64,000 nt of DNA from CAXTPV01 sp965276715 (GCA_965276715.1 OZ255622.1:1302001-1366000); one strand, 5' to 3'. Shown: positions 33,571 to 43,193, counted from the first letter of the stretch. The notes: generated from the sequence alone by a model not told the origin. Made by a program: numbers and translations.

Positions 33571-34535
33571 GCGGCCGACAGCTCCGCCTGGCGCAGGCAG
33601 GCGACCGTTCGGCCGGGGCGCCATTGCTCGAGTGCGGGAATGGTTCCGGCGCAGCGTGCGGCCGCGTCAGGGCATCGCGGATGAAACGCGCAGCCGGACG
33701 GACGGCCGGCGATCGCCGGCGTGGTGCCCTCGATCGCGGTGAGCACCGTGCGCGGCGCGGCGCGTCCCGGGATCGCGCCGAGCAGACCGCGGGTGTAGGG
33801 ATGACGAGGATCCGCGAACAGGTCACGCACCGGGCCGCTCTCGACGATCCGTCCCGAATACATCACCAGCACGCGCTCGCAGAGCCGCGCCACCACGCCG
33901 AGATCGTGGGTGACGAGCACGATGCCCATCCCGAGCCGGTTCCGCAGCGAGAGCAGCAGGCGCAGGATGTCCTCCTGGATGGTGACGTCGAGCGCCGTCG
34001 TGGGTTCGTCGGCGAGCAGCAGGCTCGGCTCGGAGGCCAGCGCGATCGCGATCATCACCCGCTGCAGCATGCCGCCCGAGAACTGGAATGGATAGTCGTC
34101 GACGCGCGAAGCGGCGTTGGGAATGCCGACGAGATCGAGCAGCTCGACCGCGCGCCGCCTGCGCGCCCCTGCGCGCAGGGGCGTGTGGGCGGCGAGGCTT
34201 TCGTCGATCTGGGTGCCGATCGCGAGCACGCCGTTGAGCGATGCGGATGCGTCCTGCGTGATGAGCGCGATCTCGCGGCCGCGGACGCTGCGCATCGTGC
34301 CCTCCGTCACCCGCATCAGATCGCGTTCACGCCAGACGACGGAACCTCCGAGCTGCGCGCCGCGCGGCGGCTGTCGCATGATCGCCCGCAGCAGCTGGCT
34401 TTTGCCCGATCCGCTCTCGCCGACGATGCCGACGATTTCGCCCTCGGCGAGCGACAGGCTGATCCCGTCGACCGCGCGCGGCGCGGCCGGACCGGTTCCG
34501 AATGCCACCGTGACCTGGTGGAGTGCGAGCGTCAT
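33567..34535 (-). CDS. Peptide ABC transporter ATPase, DppD/OppD-like
   Basis: Protein of 322 residues. Walker A 'GESGSGKSQLLRAI', signature 'SGGMLQRVMIAIAL', Walker B 'LLLADEPTTALD', and C-terminal 'GCAFHPRCPDAAARC'. The starting ATG overlaps the permease stop (ATGA); an upstream extension would be in the permease gene. Second half of the ATPase heterodimer. Confidence 0.93.
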   Translation of the reverse strand: MTLALHQVTVAFGTGPAAPRAVDGISLSLAEGEIVGIVGESGSGKSQLLRAIMRQPPRGAQLGGSVVWRERDLMRVTEGTMRSVRGREIALITQDASASLNGVLAIGTQIDESLAAHTPLRAGARRRRAVELLDLVGIPNAASRVDDYPFQFSGGMLQRVMIAIALASEPSLLLADEPTTALDVTIQEDILRLLLSLRNRLGMGIVLVTHDLGVVARLCERVLVMYSGRIVESGPVRDLFADPRHPYTRGLLGAIPGRAAPRTVLTAIEGTTPAIAGRPSGCAFHPRCPDAAARCAGTIPALEQWRPGRTVACLRQAELSAA

Positions 34536-35347
34536 CGCCGCACCTGCAGCAGCGCGCCGAGCCCGTCGCCGGTGAGGCTGAACGCAAGGCCGGTCACCAC
34601 GATCGCGATGCCCGGAAACAGGCTCATCCAGGGCGCCTGGCCCATGTAGTTCTTGCCGCCCGCGATCAGGGCGCCCCATTCCGCGACGGGCGGCTGCGCG
34701 CCGAGGCCGAGATAGCCGAGGCTGGAGCCGAGCAGGATCGCTAGCGCCATGTCGGTCATCCAGTAGATCAGGACGCCTGTGATCGCATTGGGCAGCAGAT
34801 GGCGCAGCATGATCCGCGCGCGCCCATAGCCGAGGGCACGCGCAGCCGATGCGTAGTCGAGGCGGCGCTGCAGCTTCATCTCCGACAGCATCAGCCGTGC
34901 ATAGAACACCCAGCCCACCAGAGCGGTCGCGACGTACATGTTGACCAGGCCCGGCCCGAGCACGGTGATGATGGCGATCACCAGGACCAGGAACGGAAAG
35001 GCGACGACGACGCCGACGAGCTGGACCAGGGCCGCCTCGCCGATCCCGCCGAAGAATCCCGCCAGCATGCCCACCACCGTGCCGGCGAGCAGCGCCGGCA
35101 CGGTTGCGAAGACCGCGATCTGCAGGTCGATCCCGTAGCCCCAGATCACGCGCGCGAACATGTCGCGGCCGAACTCGTCGGTGCCGAGCGGATGCGACAG
35201 GCTCGGTGCGCGCAGCAGGTGGTCATAGTCGAAATGCCGTGGGCTGACCGACGTGAAAAGCTGCGGCAAGGCGGCGATCAGGAGGCTCACGCCAAGCAGC
35301 ACGACGCCGGCGCGCAGTGACACCGGCCAGCTTCGGACACGGGCCAT
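34532..35347 (-). CDS. Peptide ABC transporter permease, DppC/OppC-like
   Basis: Protein of 271 residues with six hydrophobic helices. N-terminal 'HPLGTDEFGRDMFARVIWG' is the DppC/OppC signature, and 'YASAARALGYGRARIMLRHL' is the EAA loop that contacts the ATPases; 'GSSLGYLGLGAQPPVAEWG' follows. Starts TGATG-overlapped with the DppB-like gene. Confidence 0.93.
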   Translation of the reverse strand: MARVRSWPVSLRAGVVLLGVSLLIAALPQLFTSVSPRHFDYDHLLRAPSLSHPLGTDEFGRDMFARVIWGYGIDLQIAVFATVPALLAGTVVGMLAGFFGGIGEAALVQLVGVVVAFPFLVLVIAIITVLGPGLVNMYVATALVGWVFYARLMLSEMKLQRRLDYASAARALGYGRARIMLRHLLPNAITGVLIYWMTDMALAILLGSSLGYLGLGAQPPVAEWGALIAGGKNYMGQAPWMSLFPGIAIVVTGLAFSLTGDGLGALLQVRR

Positions 35348-36282
35348 CACGGCTCGATCCTCGGATCGAGTGCCGACTGCAGCAGGTCGGTCGCGAGCAG
35401 CGTGCACACGACGAGGGCGGCGAGGACCAGCGTGAGCGCCTCGATCACCGGATAGTCGCGGCCGAACACGCTGTCGACCATCAGCACGCCCACGCCTGGG
35501 ATCGCGAAAACGGTCTCGGTGATCACGGCACCGCCGAGCAGCGTGCCGGCACTCAAACCGAACAGTCCGACCGTCGAGATCATCGCGTTTCGCAGCACGT
35601 GGCGGCGGATGACCAGGAATGGAGCGAGGCCCTTCAAGCGCGCGAACTCGACATGCGGACCGTCGAGCACATCGCAGATCGACGCACGCAGGTTGCGCAT
35701 CAAGATCGCCGACAGGCTCAGCGCCAGCGAGAAGGCGGGCAGGATCAGATGCACCAGATGGGCGCCGAACCCGTCGCCGTAGCCGCCCACCGGCAACAGC
35801 CGCCATCGTGCCGAAAACAGCGTCAGCAGCAGGATGCCGACATAGAACGCCGGCATCGACAGCCCGACCTGGAAGACCAGCCGGATCGCCATGTCGACCG
35901 GTCCGTCCCGTTTCAGCGCAGCGAGCAAGGCGAGCGGCACCGAGATCGAGATCGCGATGATCGAGGCCATCGCCGTCAGCAGCAACGTCACCGGCAGGCG
36001 CTGCGCGATCAGGGACGCCACCGGGACGCCAAGGCGGGTGGAATGTCCGAGATCGCCATGCGCGAGGCCTCCGACATAGGTCGCGAATTGCGCGGTCAGC
36101 GGCTGGTCGAGCCCGAGCCGCTGCTTCTCGGCCGTGATCTCCGCGTCCGTCACCCGGTTGCCGATCACCGCACTGGCCGGATCGCCCGGCAGCAGGCGCA
36201 CGATCAGGAAGGTCATCACGATGATGGCGGCAAGCGTCGGCATCGCCTGCAGGACACGAGACGCGATGCGGCCGGCTCTCAT
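35347..36282 (-). CDS. Peptide ABC transporter permease, DppB/OppB-like
   Basis: Protein of 311 residues from ATG 36282, which overlaps the stop of the binding-protein gene (an ATG four codons upstream is inside that gene). 'MTFLIVRLLPGDPA' near the start is the DppB/OppB hallmark; the EAA loop is 'FARLKGLAPFLVIRRHVLRN'. Six helices. Forms the translocation pore with the DppC-like subunit. Confidence 0.93.
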   Translation of the reverse strand: MRAGRIASRVLQAMPTLAAIIVMTFLIVRLLPGDPASAVIGNRVTDAEITAEKQRLGLDQPLTAQFATYVGGLAHGDLGHSTRLGVPVASLIAQRLPVTLLLTAMASIIAISISVPLALLAALKRDGPVDMAIRLVFQVGLSMPAFYVGILLLTLFSARWRLLPVGGYGDGFGAHLVHLILPAFSLALSLSAILMRNLRASICDVLDGPHVEFARLKGLAPFLVIRRHVLRNAMISTVGLFGLSAGTLLGGAVITETVFAIPGVGVLMVDSVFGRDYPVIEALTLVLAALVVCTLLATDLLQSALDPRIEP

Positions 36283-37847
36283 CGGGACAGCCATGTCTTG
36301 TCGAAGATGTTGTTGCCAAGCGGTAGCTGAAGGAATCCTCTCACGCCACGACGCAGGACGACTACATAGGGAGCCTCGAACAGCCGCACGATCGGGCCGC
36401 CCTGGTAGATGTGCTGGATGCGTGCGTATTCGGCCGCCCGCCTGTTGGTGTCGAGCTCCATCCCGGAGGCCACGAACAGTTTATCGGCCTCGTCGTCGTG
36501 CCATCCGGAATGAAGCGCCTCGATGGTGGGATGATAGACCGCGTACGACGTCGCTTCATCCGGGTCGGCGATGTCATCGGTCCAGGCGGTGAGCGACATC
36601 ATGAAAGCGCCCTTGCGATAGAGCGCGATCAGCGATCCTGCATCGACCTGGCGCAGATGCAGATCGATGCCGACCGCGGACCACATCTCCTGCAGCGCGG
36701 TTCCGGTCTCGAGATCGATCTCGCTGTTGGCGATGATCTGCATGGTGGCCGAGAACCCGTGCGGAAATCCCGCGTCGCGCAGCAATGCACGAGCCTTGCC
36801 GGGATCATAGAGCGTGGCATCGGGAACATCGGCATGCAGCGGAGTCGCGTGCGACAGGTAGGACGTCATCTCCGATCCGAGTCCTGACGTGACGATCTCG
36901 ATCAGCCCGCGCCGATTGACCGCATCGTTCAGAGCCTCCCTCACCTTGGGCGAGGCAAGCGGGTTGGGCGCCCCATCCGGCAGCGAGGGCCGCACATTGA
37001 GCACGACGTAGTCGACCCGCGTCGACGGGAACACCGTCAGATCGAGGCGCGGATCGCGCCGCAGTTCGGCCGCTCGCGAATAGGGGATCAGCTCGGCGCC
37101 ATCGAGTTCGCCCGACTGCACCTTGAGGATCCGCGTCGCATCGTCGGCGACGAGTTCGAACTCGATGCCGTCGAGATAGGGCAGTGGCCGTCCGTCCTCC
37201 CCGATCTGCCAATAGTATGGGTTCCGGCGCAGGCGCATCGTGGCACCCTGCACCCACGATTGCAGCACGAACGGTCCCGACGTCACGGGATGGTGCTCGA
37301 AATCGATTGCCTTTTCACGGTCGTCCGCGCCATGCGACGCCTCGAACGCGCGCCGCGGCATGATGGCGGCGTTGAACGTGCTCAAGGCGGGCAGGATCGA
37401 CGGGTCGGGATGGCGCATCTGCAGCACGATGGTCGCCGGATCCGTGATCGTCACCGAGCCGATCGCGCCGAGCAGGAAGGTCCAGATGCCGTTGCGTGGA
37501 TCGCGCGCGCGGTCGAGCGACCATTTGACATCGGTCGCCGCAATCGGCGAGCCGTCGGAGAACCGCGCCTGGCGCAGCGAGAGCGTCACCGTGAGGCCGT
37601 CCGGCGACACGCGCCAACTCGTTGCCAGCCCCGGCCGGAGGCCGCGCCCGTCGTCGCTCGGCAGCAGCAGGGTGTCGTAGAGGTTCGACAGGATCCAGAT
37701 GTCGGTGTTGCTGTCGTTCAACACCGGGTCGAGCAGCAGGCTGTCGGCGTAGCGCCCGTAGGTCATGACGCCGCCGCGGACCGGCATGTCAGCCGCAGCC
37801 GCGGGCAACGTCACCAGGGCCATGAGAAGGACGCGTCCGACGAACAA
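36279..37847 (-). CDS. Peptide ABC transporter substrate-binding protein (SBP family 5)
   Basis: Protein of 522 residues. Short signal peptide ('VGRVLLMALVTLPAAAA'). SBP5 marks: 'LLLDPVLNDSNTDIWILSNL', 'LRPGLATSWRVSPDGLTVTL', 'FSDGSPIAATDVKWSLDRA', 'HPVTSGPFVL'. Start is TTG, with AAAGGAG 6 nt upstream. First gene of the seven-gene operon; ligand class in SBP5 ranges over di- and oligopeptides, opines and nickel chelates, but the two peptidases downstream favour peptides. Transcribed divergently from the GntR-type gene. Confidence 0.93.
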   Translation of the reverse strand: MFVGRVLLMALVTLPAAAADMPVRGGVMTYGRYADSLLLDPVLNDSNTDIWILSNLYDTLLLPSDDGRGLRPGLATSWRVSPDGLTVTLSLRQARFSDGSPIAATDVKWSLDRARDPRNGIWTFLLGAIGSVTITDPATIVLQMRHPDPSILPALSTFNAAIMPRRAFEASHGADDREKAIDFEHHPVTSGPFVLQSWVQGATMRLRRNPYYWQIGEDGRPLPYLDGIEFELVADDATRILKVQSGELDGAELIPYSRAAELRRDPRLDLTVFPSTRVDYVVLNVRPSLPDGAPNPLASPKVREALNDAVNRRGLIEIVTSGLGSEMTSYLSHATPLHADVPDATLYDPGKARALLRDAGFPHGFSATMQIIANSEIDLETGTALQEMWSAVGIDLHLRQVDAGSLIALYRKGAFMMSLTAWTDDIADPDEATSYAVYHPTIEALHSGWHDDEADKLFVASGMELDTNRRAAEYARIQHIYQGGPIVRLFEAPYVVVLRRGVRGFLQLPLGNNIFDKTWLSR

Positions 37848-37948
37848 TTGGCACTCCTTTCTCGGCGTCCAGGCGTACCAGAAAGATATGACAATACGGA
37901 CCTGCTTGCGCTCGGGTCAATCGCGCGGCTGTTCACCGAGGATGCACT

Positions 37949-37970
37949 AGCAATAAGCAGACTTATTGCT
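37949..37970. promoter_or_regulatory. Perfect palindrome, probable operator in the divergent promoter
   Basis: AGCAATAAG-CAGA-CTTATTGCT: 9-bp arms with no mismatch and a 4-nt spacer, in an AT-rich patch of an otherwise GC-rich 201-bp gap between the peptide transporter operon and the GntR-type regulator. Size and symmetry fit a dimeric wHTH repressor. Its half AGCAATAA recurs upstream of the TonB receptor (43194-43201). Confidence 0.7.
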
Positions 37971-38048
37971 CCATGCTCGGATTTTTTGCAGTCGATCGGC
38001 CTGTGGATGATGGCGCGCGTCGGCGTCGCACGGTATGACCGTACTGAC

Positions 38049-39050
38049 ATGTCAGAACGATCCGCCCCTGCCGTGAGCCTAGCCGCCTACGCCGTCGACC
38101 GTGACCTTCCGGTGGCACTCGGCGTCCAGTTGCGCGGCCTGGTCGAGTTCGGCATCGGTCTCGGCACGCTGCGTCCCGGCGAACGACTGCCGTCGGTGCG
38201 TGATCTGGCCGACCATCTCGGCGTCGCGCCGATGACGGTGGCGCAGGTCTATGCCGACCTCAAAGCGGCCGGGCTCATCGTCAGCCGCAAGGGGTCGGGC
38301 ACGTTCGTGGCCGACATCGCGCCCGCAGCGGGTCATGCCGAGCCGCACGACGTGGCGCTGCACCGGGCGATCGACGGGGTGATTTTGCATGGCCGCGCGC
38401 TCGGCCTCCGCCCGAGCGACCTCGTCGGGCTGATCGCGGCCCGGATGGAGGACCGGCCGCTCGTGGTCGTGGCCGGGCATTTCGCCCAGACCACCGCGAC
38501 CTATTGCGCGGAGATGGCCCAGATCGTCGGCAACACCGTCTCGATCGAGCCGGTCACGTTGGCCGCCCTGCAGACCGACCCTGGCGCGCGGCGTCACGCG
38601 GCCTCCGCCGATCTGGTGATCACCTTCGCGCACCGGCGGCGTGACGTGATGGCGCTGCTGCCTGACGGCGTGGTCGCCGCCGTCACCTTCATTCCCGCCG
38701 GCGAGACGCGCCAGGCGCTCGCTTCCCTCGATCCGCGGGTACGGATCGGGATCGTCTCGATCTTTCCCGAGTTTACCAGGCTTCTCAAGACAGGCGTGCA
38801 GCGCTTCGCACCGCATGTCTCGCAGGTCGAAGTGGCCCTGTACGACACGCCCCTCCTCGCCTCGATGATGGGCCGCGTCGATGTGGTCGTCTTCGCAACC
38901 GGCGCCGACGATCTCGGTCTCGCGTTGCCCGACGGCATGCCGGCTTTCGAGTATCGCCACACGCCCGATCCCGGCGACGTCCGCCGGCTGATCGAACCGC
39001 TCGTCCAGAAAACCAGAAGTGCCAAAGCCGCGGTGGAGGAAGCCTCATGA
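38049..39050 (+). CDS. GntR-type transcriptional regulator with C-terminal sensory domain
   Basis: Protein of 333 residues. wHTH at about 20-90: 'LRPGERLPSVRDLADHLGVA', 'MTVAQVYADLKAAGLIVSRK', 'GSGTFVA'. Residues about 140-320 form an alpha/beta domain that may resemble a periplasmic-binding-type ligand pocket ('IGIVSIFPEFTRLLKTGV', 'VDVVVFATGADD'). The ATG lies in a second palindrome TGACATGTCA. Divergent to the peptide operon and overlapping the creatininase gene by 4 nt, so it likely controls both through the 37949 palindrome. Confidence 0.85.
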   Translation: MSERSAPAVSLAAYAVDRDLPVALGVQLRGLVEFGIGLGTLRPGERLPSVRDLADHLGVAPMTVAQVYADLKAAGLIVSRKGSGTFVADIAPAAGHAEPHDVALHRAIDGVILHGRALGLRPSDLVGLIAARMEDRPLVVVAGHFAQTTATYCAEMAQIVGNTVSIEPVTLAALQTDPGARRHAASADLVITFAHRRRDVMALLPDGVVAAVTFIPAGETRQALASLDPRVRIGIVSIFPEFTRLLKTGVQRFAPHVSQVEVALYDTPLLASMMGRVDVVVFATGADDLGLALPDGMPAFEYRHTPDPGDVRRLIEPLVQKTRSAKAAVEEAS

Positions 39051-39748
39051 ACATCGACGCCATGAACTGGCCGCAGGTCGACCAATCCCTCGCGGGCGGC
39101 GAGCGGCGGGCGGTGATCCCGCTCGGCTGCACCGAGCAGCACGCCTTCCTCAGCCTCGCGACCGATTCCATCCTGGCGGAGCGTGTGGCATCCGACGCCG
39201 CGTCACCGCTCGGCGTGCCGGTCTTCCCGGTGCTGCCCTACGGCATCACGCCCTATTTCCTCGCCTATCCCGGCACGGTGTCGCTGCGGGTCGAGACCTA
39301 CAGCCGCATCCTGCACGACATTCTCGACAGCCTGTCCAGCCAGGGCTTCCGGCGGTTCCTGTTCGTCAACGGCCACGGCGGCAACCAGCCCGGACAGCCG
39401 ATCGCCGCCGAATGGCAGGCCCGCAATCCCGACTGCTCGGTCAATTTCCACAATTGGTGGAATGCGCCGCGGACGTGGGAGGCGGTCCAGGCGGTCGACC
39501 CGGTTGCCTCGCACGCGTCGTGGATGGAGAATTTTCCGTGGACGCGGCTGCCCGGCGCAATGCAGCCCGAAACGCCCAAGCTGCCGATCGATCCCGCCCT
39601 GATGCGCCCGATGAACCCGGCACGAACCCGGGCCTATCTCGGCGACGGCAATTTCGGCGGCCGCTACGAGCGGTCCGACAACGAGATGCTGACGATCTGG
39701 AACGTGGCCGTCGAGGAGACGCGTGCGCTGATCGAGGCACTGCATTGA
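39047..39748 (+). CDS. Creatininase-family amidohydrolase
   Basis: Protein of 233 residues. Metal-site motifs of the family: 'IPLGCTEQHAFLSLATD' (Glu, His, Asp ligands), 'FLFVNGHGGNQP' near 110 and the late 'NFGGRYERSDNEM' Glu/Asp region. Members open cyclic amides (creatinine) or hydrolyse formamides and mycofactocin/pterin precursors; the substrate here is unknown. Overlaps the regulator gene (ATGA) and is overlapped by the SDR (TTGA). It could open a lactam or cyclic imide present in the imported compound. Confidence 0.85.
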   Translation: MNIDAMNWPQVDQSLAGGERRAVIPLGCTEQHAFLSLATDSILAERVASDAASPLGVPVFPVLPYGITPYFLAYPGTVSLRVETYSRILHDILDSLSSQGFRRFLFVNGHGGNQPGQPIAAEWQARNPDCSVNFHNWWNAPRTWEAVQAVDPVASHASWMENFPWTRLPGAMQPETPKLPIDPALMRPMNPARTRAYLGDGNFGGRYERSDNEMLTIWNVAVEETRALIEALH

Positions 39749-40497
39749 CCTCCGATCCAGGCCTCGACGGAAGGCTGTTCCTCGTGGCGGGTGCGGCGCA
39801 GGGGATCGGGCGCGCGATCGTGACGGGGCTCGCGGGTGCGGGCGCACGGGTGGTGGCCTGCGACATCGATGCGGACGGTCTCGCCGAGACAGCGCGCGCG
39901 GCCGGTCCCGAATGTGACGGGCACGTGCTCGACGTCACGCAAGCGGCCGGGATCGAGGCGCTGATCGGGCGCATCGGACCGGTCGACGGCCTCGTCTACA
40001 GCGCGGGCGGCGTCGCGGGGCAGACCGGACGGCCGGTCGAGGACGTTGCCGACGCCGACTGGCACACCATTCAGGCCATCAACCTGACCGGCGCCTTCCT
40101 GCTCACGCGTGCCGTCACGCCGGGAATGAAGGCGCGATCGCGCGGCCGCATCGTGATGATCTCGAGCGGCGCCGGGATCGATGTCAGCCTGACCGGGATC
40201 CAGGCGTACGCGAGCGCCAAGGCGGGGCAACTAGGACTGGTGCGCCAGCTCGCGCACGAGCTCGGACGCTGGAACATCACCGTCAATGCGGTCGCCCCCG
40301 GCTTCGTGCGCTCAAACCCGACCACCGAACGGCAATGGCAGGATCTCGGCGCGGAGGGCCAGCGCGACCTCGTTGGACGGATCGCGCTCGGGCGCCTCGG
40401 CACCGCCGCGGACATCGCGGACGCGGTGCTGTTCCTTGCGTCCGATCGTGCATCCTGGATCACCGGCCAGGTCCTGCGCGTCGATGGCGGCCGCTGA
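39745..40497 (+). CDS. SDR family oxidoreductase
   Basis: Protein of 250 residues from a TTG inside the creatininase stop. Cofactor loop 'LVAGAAQGIGRAIVTGLAGA', Asp 'ACDID' (NAD preference likely), 'VYSAGGVAGQTGRPVED', catalytic Ser 'VMISSGAGIDVS', 'YASAKAGQLG' (Tyr-x3-Lys), and 'GQVLRVDGGR'. Classical SDR. Third gene of the regulator transcript; presumably oxidises or reduces a hydroxyl/keto group of the same substrate. Confidence 0.88.
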   Translation: MTSDPGLDGRLFLVAGAAQGIGRAIVTGLAGAGARVVACDIDADGLAETARAAGPECDGHVLDVTQAAGIEALIGRIGPVDGLVYSAGGVAGQTGRPVEDVADADWHTIQAINLTGAFLLTRAVTPGMKARSRGRIVMISSGAGIDVSLTGIQAYASAKAGQLGLVRQLAHELGRWNITVNAVAPGFVRSNPTTERQWQDLGAEGQRDLVGRIALGRLGTAADIADAVLFLASDRASWITGQVLRVDGGR

Positions 40498-40517
40498 AAG
40501 GCTGGGCACGAAACGTC

Positions 40518-43127
40518 CTAGAATTTTGCTGCCACGTCGAAGGTCACGTTGACTGGAATGCCGGGCACGGCGTTGGCGAAGTTCGAGCTGTCAAAGATGA
40601 AGTAGCCCAGTGGGGCGCCGACCTCCTGGAAGTAGTACTGGTAGTAGTGCAGGTTGAAGATGTTCTGCCCGTTGAGCGCGAAGCTCACATCCTTGATGTA
40701 GGAATGGTGGATCGGCAGGTCATAGGTCGCGAGCAGGTTGAAGGTGGTGTAGGCGGGTATCTTGTAGTGGGTGAAGGTGTAGGCGGCAGCCGAGGTGATC
40801 GGGTCGGAGTTGCCCGGGAAGCCGGGAATATAGGCGGTGGTGTATTGCTCGCCGACATAGTGCCCGTAGGCGCGCAAATCGACATGATCGTTCGGAACCA
40901 GCACGTGGGTGTGCTGGTATTCGAAGCCGAAATTGGCCAGCCATTCCGGGACGCTCGAATAGGGCGTGTCGCGGAAGGCGATGCCGAACTGGCCGTCCTG
41001 CGGCGTGACCGGTGCGTCCCAGGTTGCCAGGTATTTGGCCAGGTTCCATGAGCCGGTGGCGAAGACCGACCAGTCCGGCGAGATCTTCCAGGTGCCGTTC
41101 ATTTCGACACCCTTGAACTCGGACAAGCCAGGATTGCCGTGGATGGTCTGGCCGGTGCTGAAATCCTGGAAGAAACCGATCTGGTTGTCGAGCTTCTCGT
41201 AATAGTAGTCGACGTTAGCGAGCAGACTCGGGGAGTCATAGCGGATGCCACCTTCGTAGTCGTGCACGTTCTCGGGTCCGGGAGAAGGCGCGGGCACGAT
41301 CTGGTTCTGCGCATTGACGGTCGGGCCGTAGGTGTTGCTTGGCGCGAACAGCGAATAGCGGCCATAGCTGGCGTAGAGGTTGATGCGCTTGGTGATGTCG
41401 TAGCTGGCACCGAAATATGGCAGGAACGCCTTGGTGTAGGTGTTGATGCTGTAGCCGGTCCCGTTCGGGAATTGCGGCGTCACGGTGGCTGTCGAGTAGG
41501 CGGCGTCGAAGCTGGTGATCGCCGTCTGCAGGGTCGCACCCGGTTGCAGGTGCAGCCTGTTATGCAGGATGTCGATCTTGTCCTGCGCGTAGGCGTCGAG
41601 GATGGTGCGGTGCTGGCCGCCCGGATAGGTGCCGAAATTGTTCCCTTCGCCGCCGACGTCGTTGTAGCCGAACCGCGTCGGATTGTTGTTTGGGCCATAG
41701 ACGTATTCGTTCTGGCTTTCGTCGGCACGGGCGGCGAGGCCGCCGATCGTGATCGTGTTGTGGGGAAGGAAGATATTGATCCGCGGACGCAGGCCGAACG
41801 TCTGCGTGGTCGTGAGCGTGGTGCTCGAGGTCTGGCCTTCGATGGCGAACGGTCCCTGGTTCGGGAGATGGGGCCCGAGGAAGCCGGTGTTGCGCTGCTG
41901 GAAGCCGAACACCTGGCCGGGATTATAGGTGAGGTAGCCGGCGCGGGCGGCGGGCGTCAGCGACGGGCTGACGAGGATGTCGCCGAAGAAGAACGGCGAG
42001 GCCGGGCTCGGGTAGGGATAGTTGAGCGAGATGTCGTTGGCCGACAGGTATTCGACGTTGGCATCGTCCTCGCGCTCGTAGAACAGCTTCGCGCTGACGA
42101 TCAGGTGCGAGTTGATGTAGGTCTCGTCACCCACGTTGGCGAACAGGAACTTGTTCTGCAGCTGGTTGAAGGTCTCGCTGCGCGGGAAATTCCAGAACTG
42201 GCCGAACTCCTGCAGCAGCGGCACCGGCACCGGGTTGCGCGCCGTCGAGTAGGTGAAGCCGGTGTTGTAGGTCACGGTCGCGGTGACATGCGACAGGCCG
42301 CCATCGTAGGGCTTGTCGGCGTTGAACAGCAACTCGCGGTAGCGCGACGGCGTGTAGTCCTGGTAGCCGCCATTGTAGCTCTGGTCGTAGTGCAGCAGGA
42401 TCCTGAGCCCGTCAGGACCGCCGAGCGCGCCGGTGTTGGCCTCGAACCCGCCATGCCACAGATTGAAGGATCCGACGCCGCCTTCGAGCTCGAAGTTGCG
42501 GTCCGCCGTCGGCTTCTTGCTCGCATACGCGACCGTGCCGCCGAGCGCGTTGAAGCCCTGGTTGTCCGGCGTGGTGACGCCCGGATAGACGTTGACCGAG
42601 CCGATCTCGCCGTTGGTGACGTAGCCGGACGCCTGGCCCACGAAGTTGCCGGCGTTGCCGCCGGTGATCAGCGACTGGATCGGGATGTCGTCGAGATTGG
42701 AGGCGAGCTCGCTGTCCTTGTCGCCGCGTATGGTGAGCTCGGGCGAGTTCTGGCCGATGCCCTGCTGGTAGGAATTGACCGACGGCGCCTGGGTCAGGGT
42801 CTGCTGGATCGAGCCCACGATGCCCGACTGCGCGATCTGCTTGGTGCCGAGCTCGGTGACCGAAGTCGGGATGTCGCGCTCGCGCTGCAGCAGCTGCTGA
42901 TAGACCTTCCTGATCCGCTCGACCTGGATCGCCGGCTCGAGATTGGAGGCGGTCGGCGTGCCGCCCGTCGGACTGCCGCCGTTGCCGGGTCCGGACTCGG
43001 TCGGGTTGGAGGTTGGTGTCACGGCACCGGCGGACGGCGTCTGTGCGCGCGCCTGCCCGGCCGGGACCATGATCAGGCCGAGGAGCGAGGCCAGTGCGGC
43101 AGAACGTGAAAAAGGCTCGCCCGGCAT
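40518..43127 (-). CDS. TonB-dependent outer-membrane receptor
   Basis: Protein of 869 residues. Signal peptide ('SRSAALASLLGLIMVPAGQA' then RAQ). Pro/Gly/Thr-rich linker, then plug from about 85 ('ERDIPTSVTELGTKQIAQSG', 'LTIRGDKDSELASNLDDIPI', 'FNALGGTVAY'), then a 22-strand barrel ending 'VNVTFDVAAKF' with terminal Phe. The plug is unusual in lacking a clear TonB box in what I can read. It converges with the SDR gene 20 bp away, enclosing the peptide locus; likely brings the substrate across the outer membrane. Confidence 0.93.
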   Translation of the reverse strand: MPGEPFSRSAALASLLGLIMVPAGQARAQTPSAGAVTPTSNPTESGPGNGGSPTGGTPTASNLEPAIQVERIRKVYQQLLQRERDIPTSVTELGTKQIAQSGIVGSIQQTLTQAPSVNSYQQGIGQNSPELTIRGDKDSELASNLDDIPIQSLITGGNAGNFVGQASGYVTNGEIGSVNVYPGVTTPDNQGFNALGGTVAYASKKPTADRNFELEGGVGSFNLWHGGFEANTGALGGPDGLRILLHYDQSYNGGYQDYTPSRYRELLFNADKPYDGGLSHVTATVTYNTGFTYSTARNPVPVPLLQEFGQFWNFPRSETFNQLQNKFLFANVGDETYINSHLIVSAKLFYEREDDANVEYLSANDISLNYPYPSPASPFFFGDILVSPSLTPAARAGYLTYNPGQVFGFQQRNTGFLGPHLPNQGPFAIEGQTSSTTLTTTQTFGLRPRINIFLPHNTITIGGLAARADESQNEYVYGPNNNPTRFGYNDVGGEGNNFGTYPGGQHRTILDAYAQDKIDILHNRLHLQPGATLQTAITSFDAAYSTATVTPQFPNGTGYSINTYTKAFLPYFGASYDITKRINLYASYGRYSLFAPSNTYGPTVNAQNQIVPAPSPGPENVHDYEGGIRYDSPSLLANVDYYYEKLDNQIGFFQDFSTGQTIHGNPGLSEFKGVEMNGTWKISPDWSVFATGSWNLAKYLATWDAPVTPQDGQFGIAFRDTPYSSVPEWLANFGFEYQHTHVLVPNDHVDLRAYGHYVGEQYTTAYIPGFPGNSDPITSAAAYTFTHYKIPAYTTFNLLATYDLPIHHSYIKDVSFALNGQNIFNLHYYQYYFQEVGAPLGYFIFDSSNFANAVPGIPVNVTFDVAAKF

Positions 43128-43193
43128 TGCGCGGTCTCCAACCGCCGATTGTTCCGCACGTCATGCGTGGAACGTCACGGCCGCCCTGCACGG

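Noticed and set aside
30212..43127. Lasso-peptide or other RiPP locus
   Set aside because: There is a TonB receptor and peptidases, but no precursor-like small ORF, no macrolactam synthetase or transglutaminase-like protease, and the isoaspartyl peptidase is the Ntn type, not the lasso isopeptidase type.
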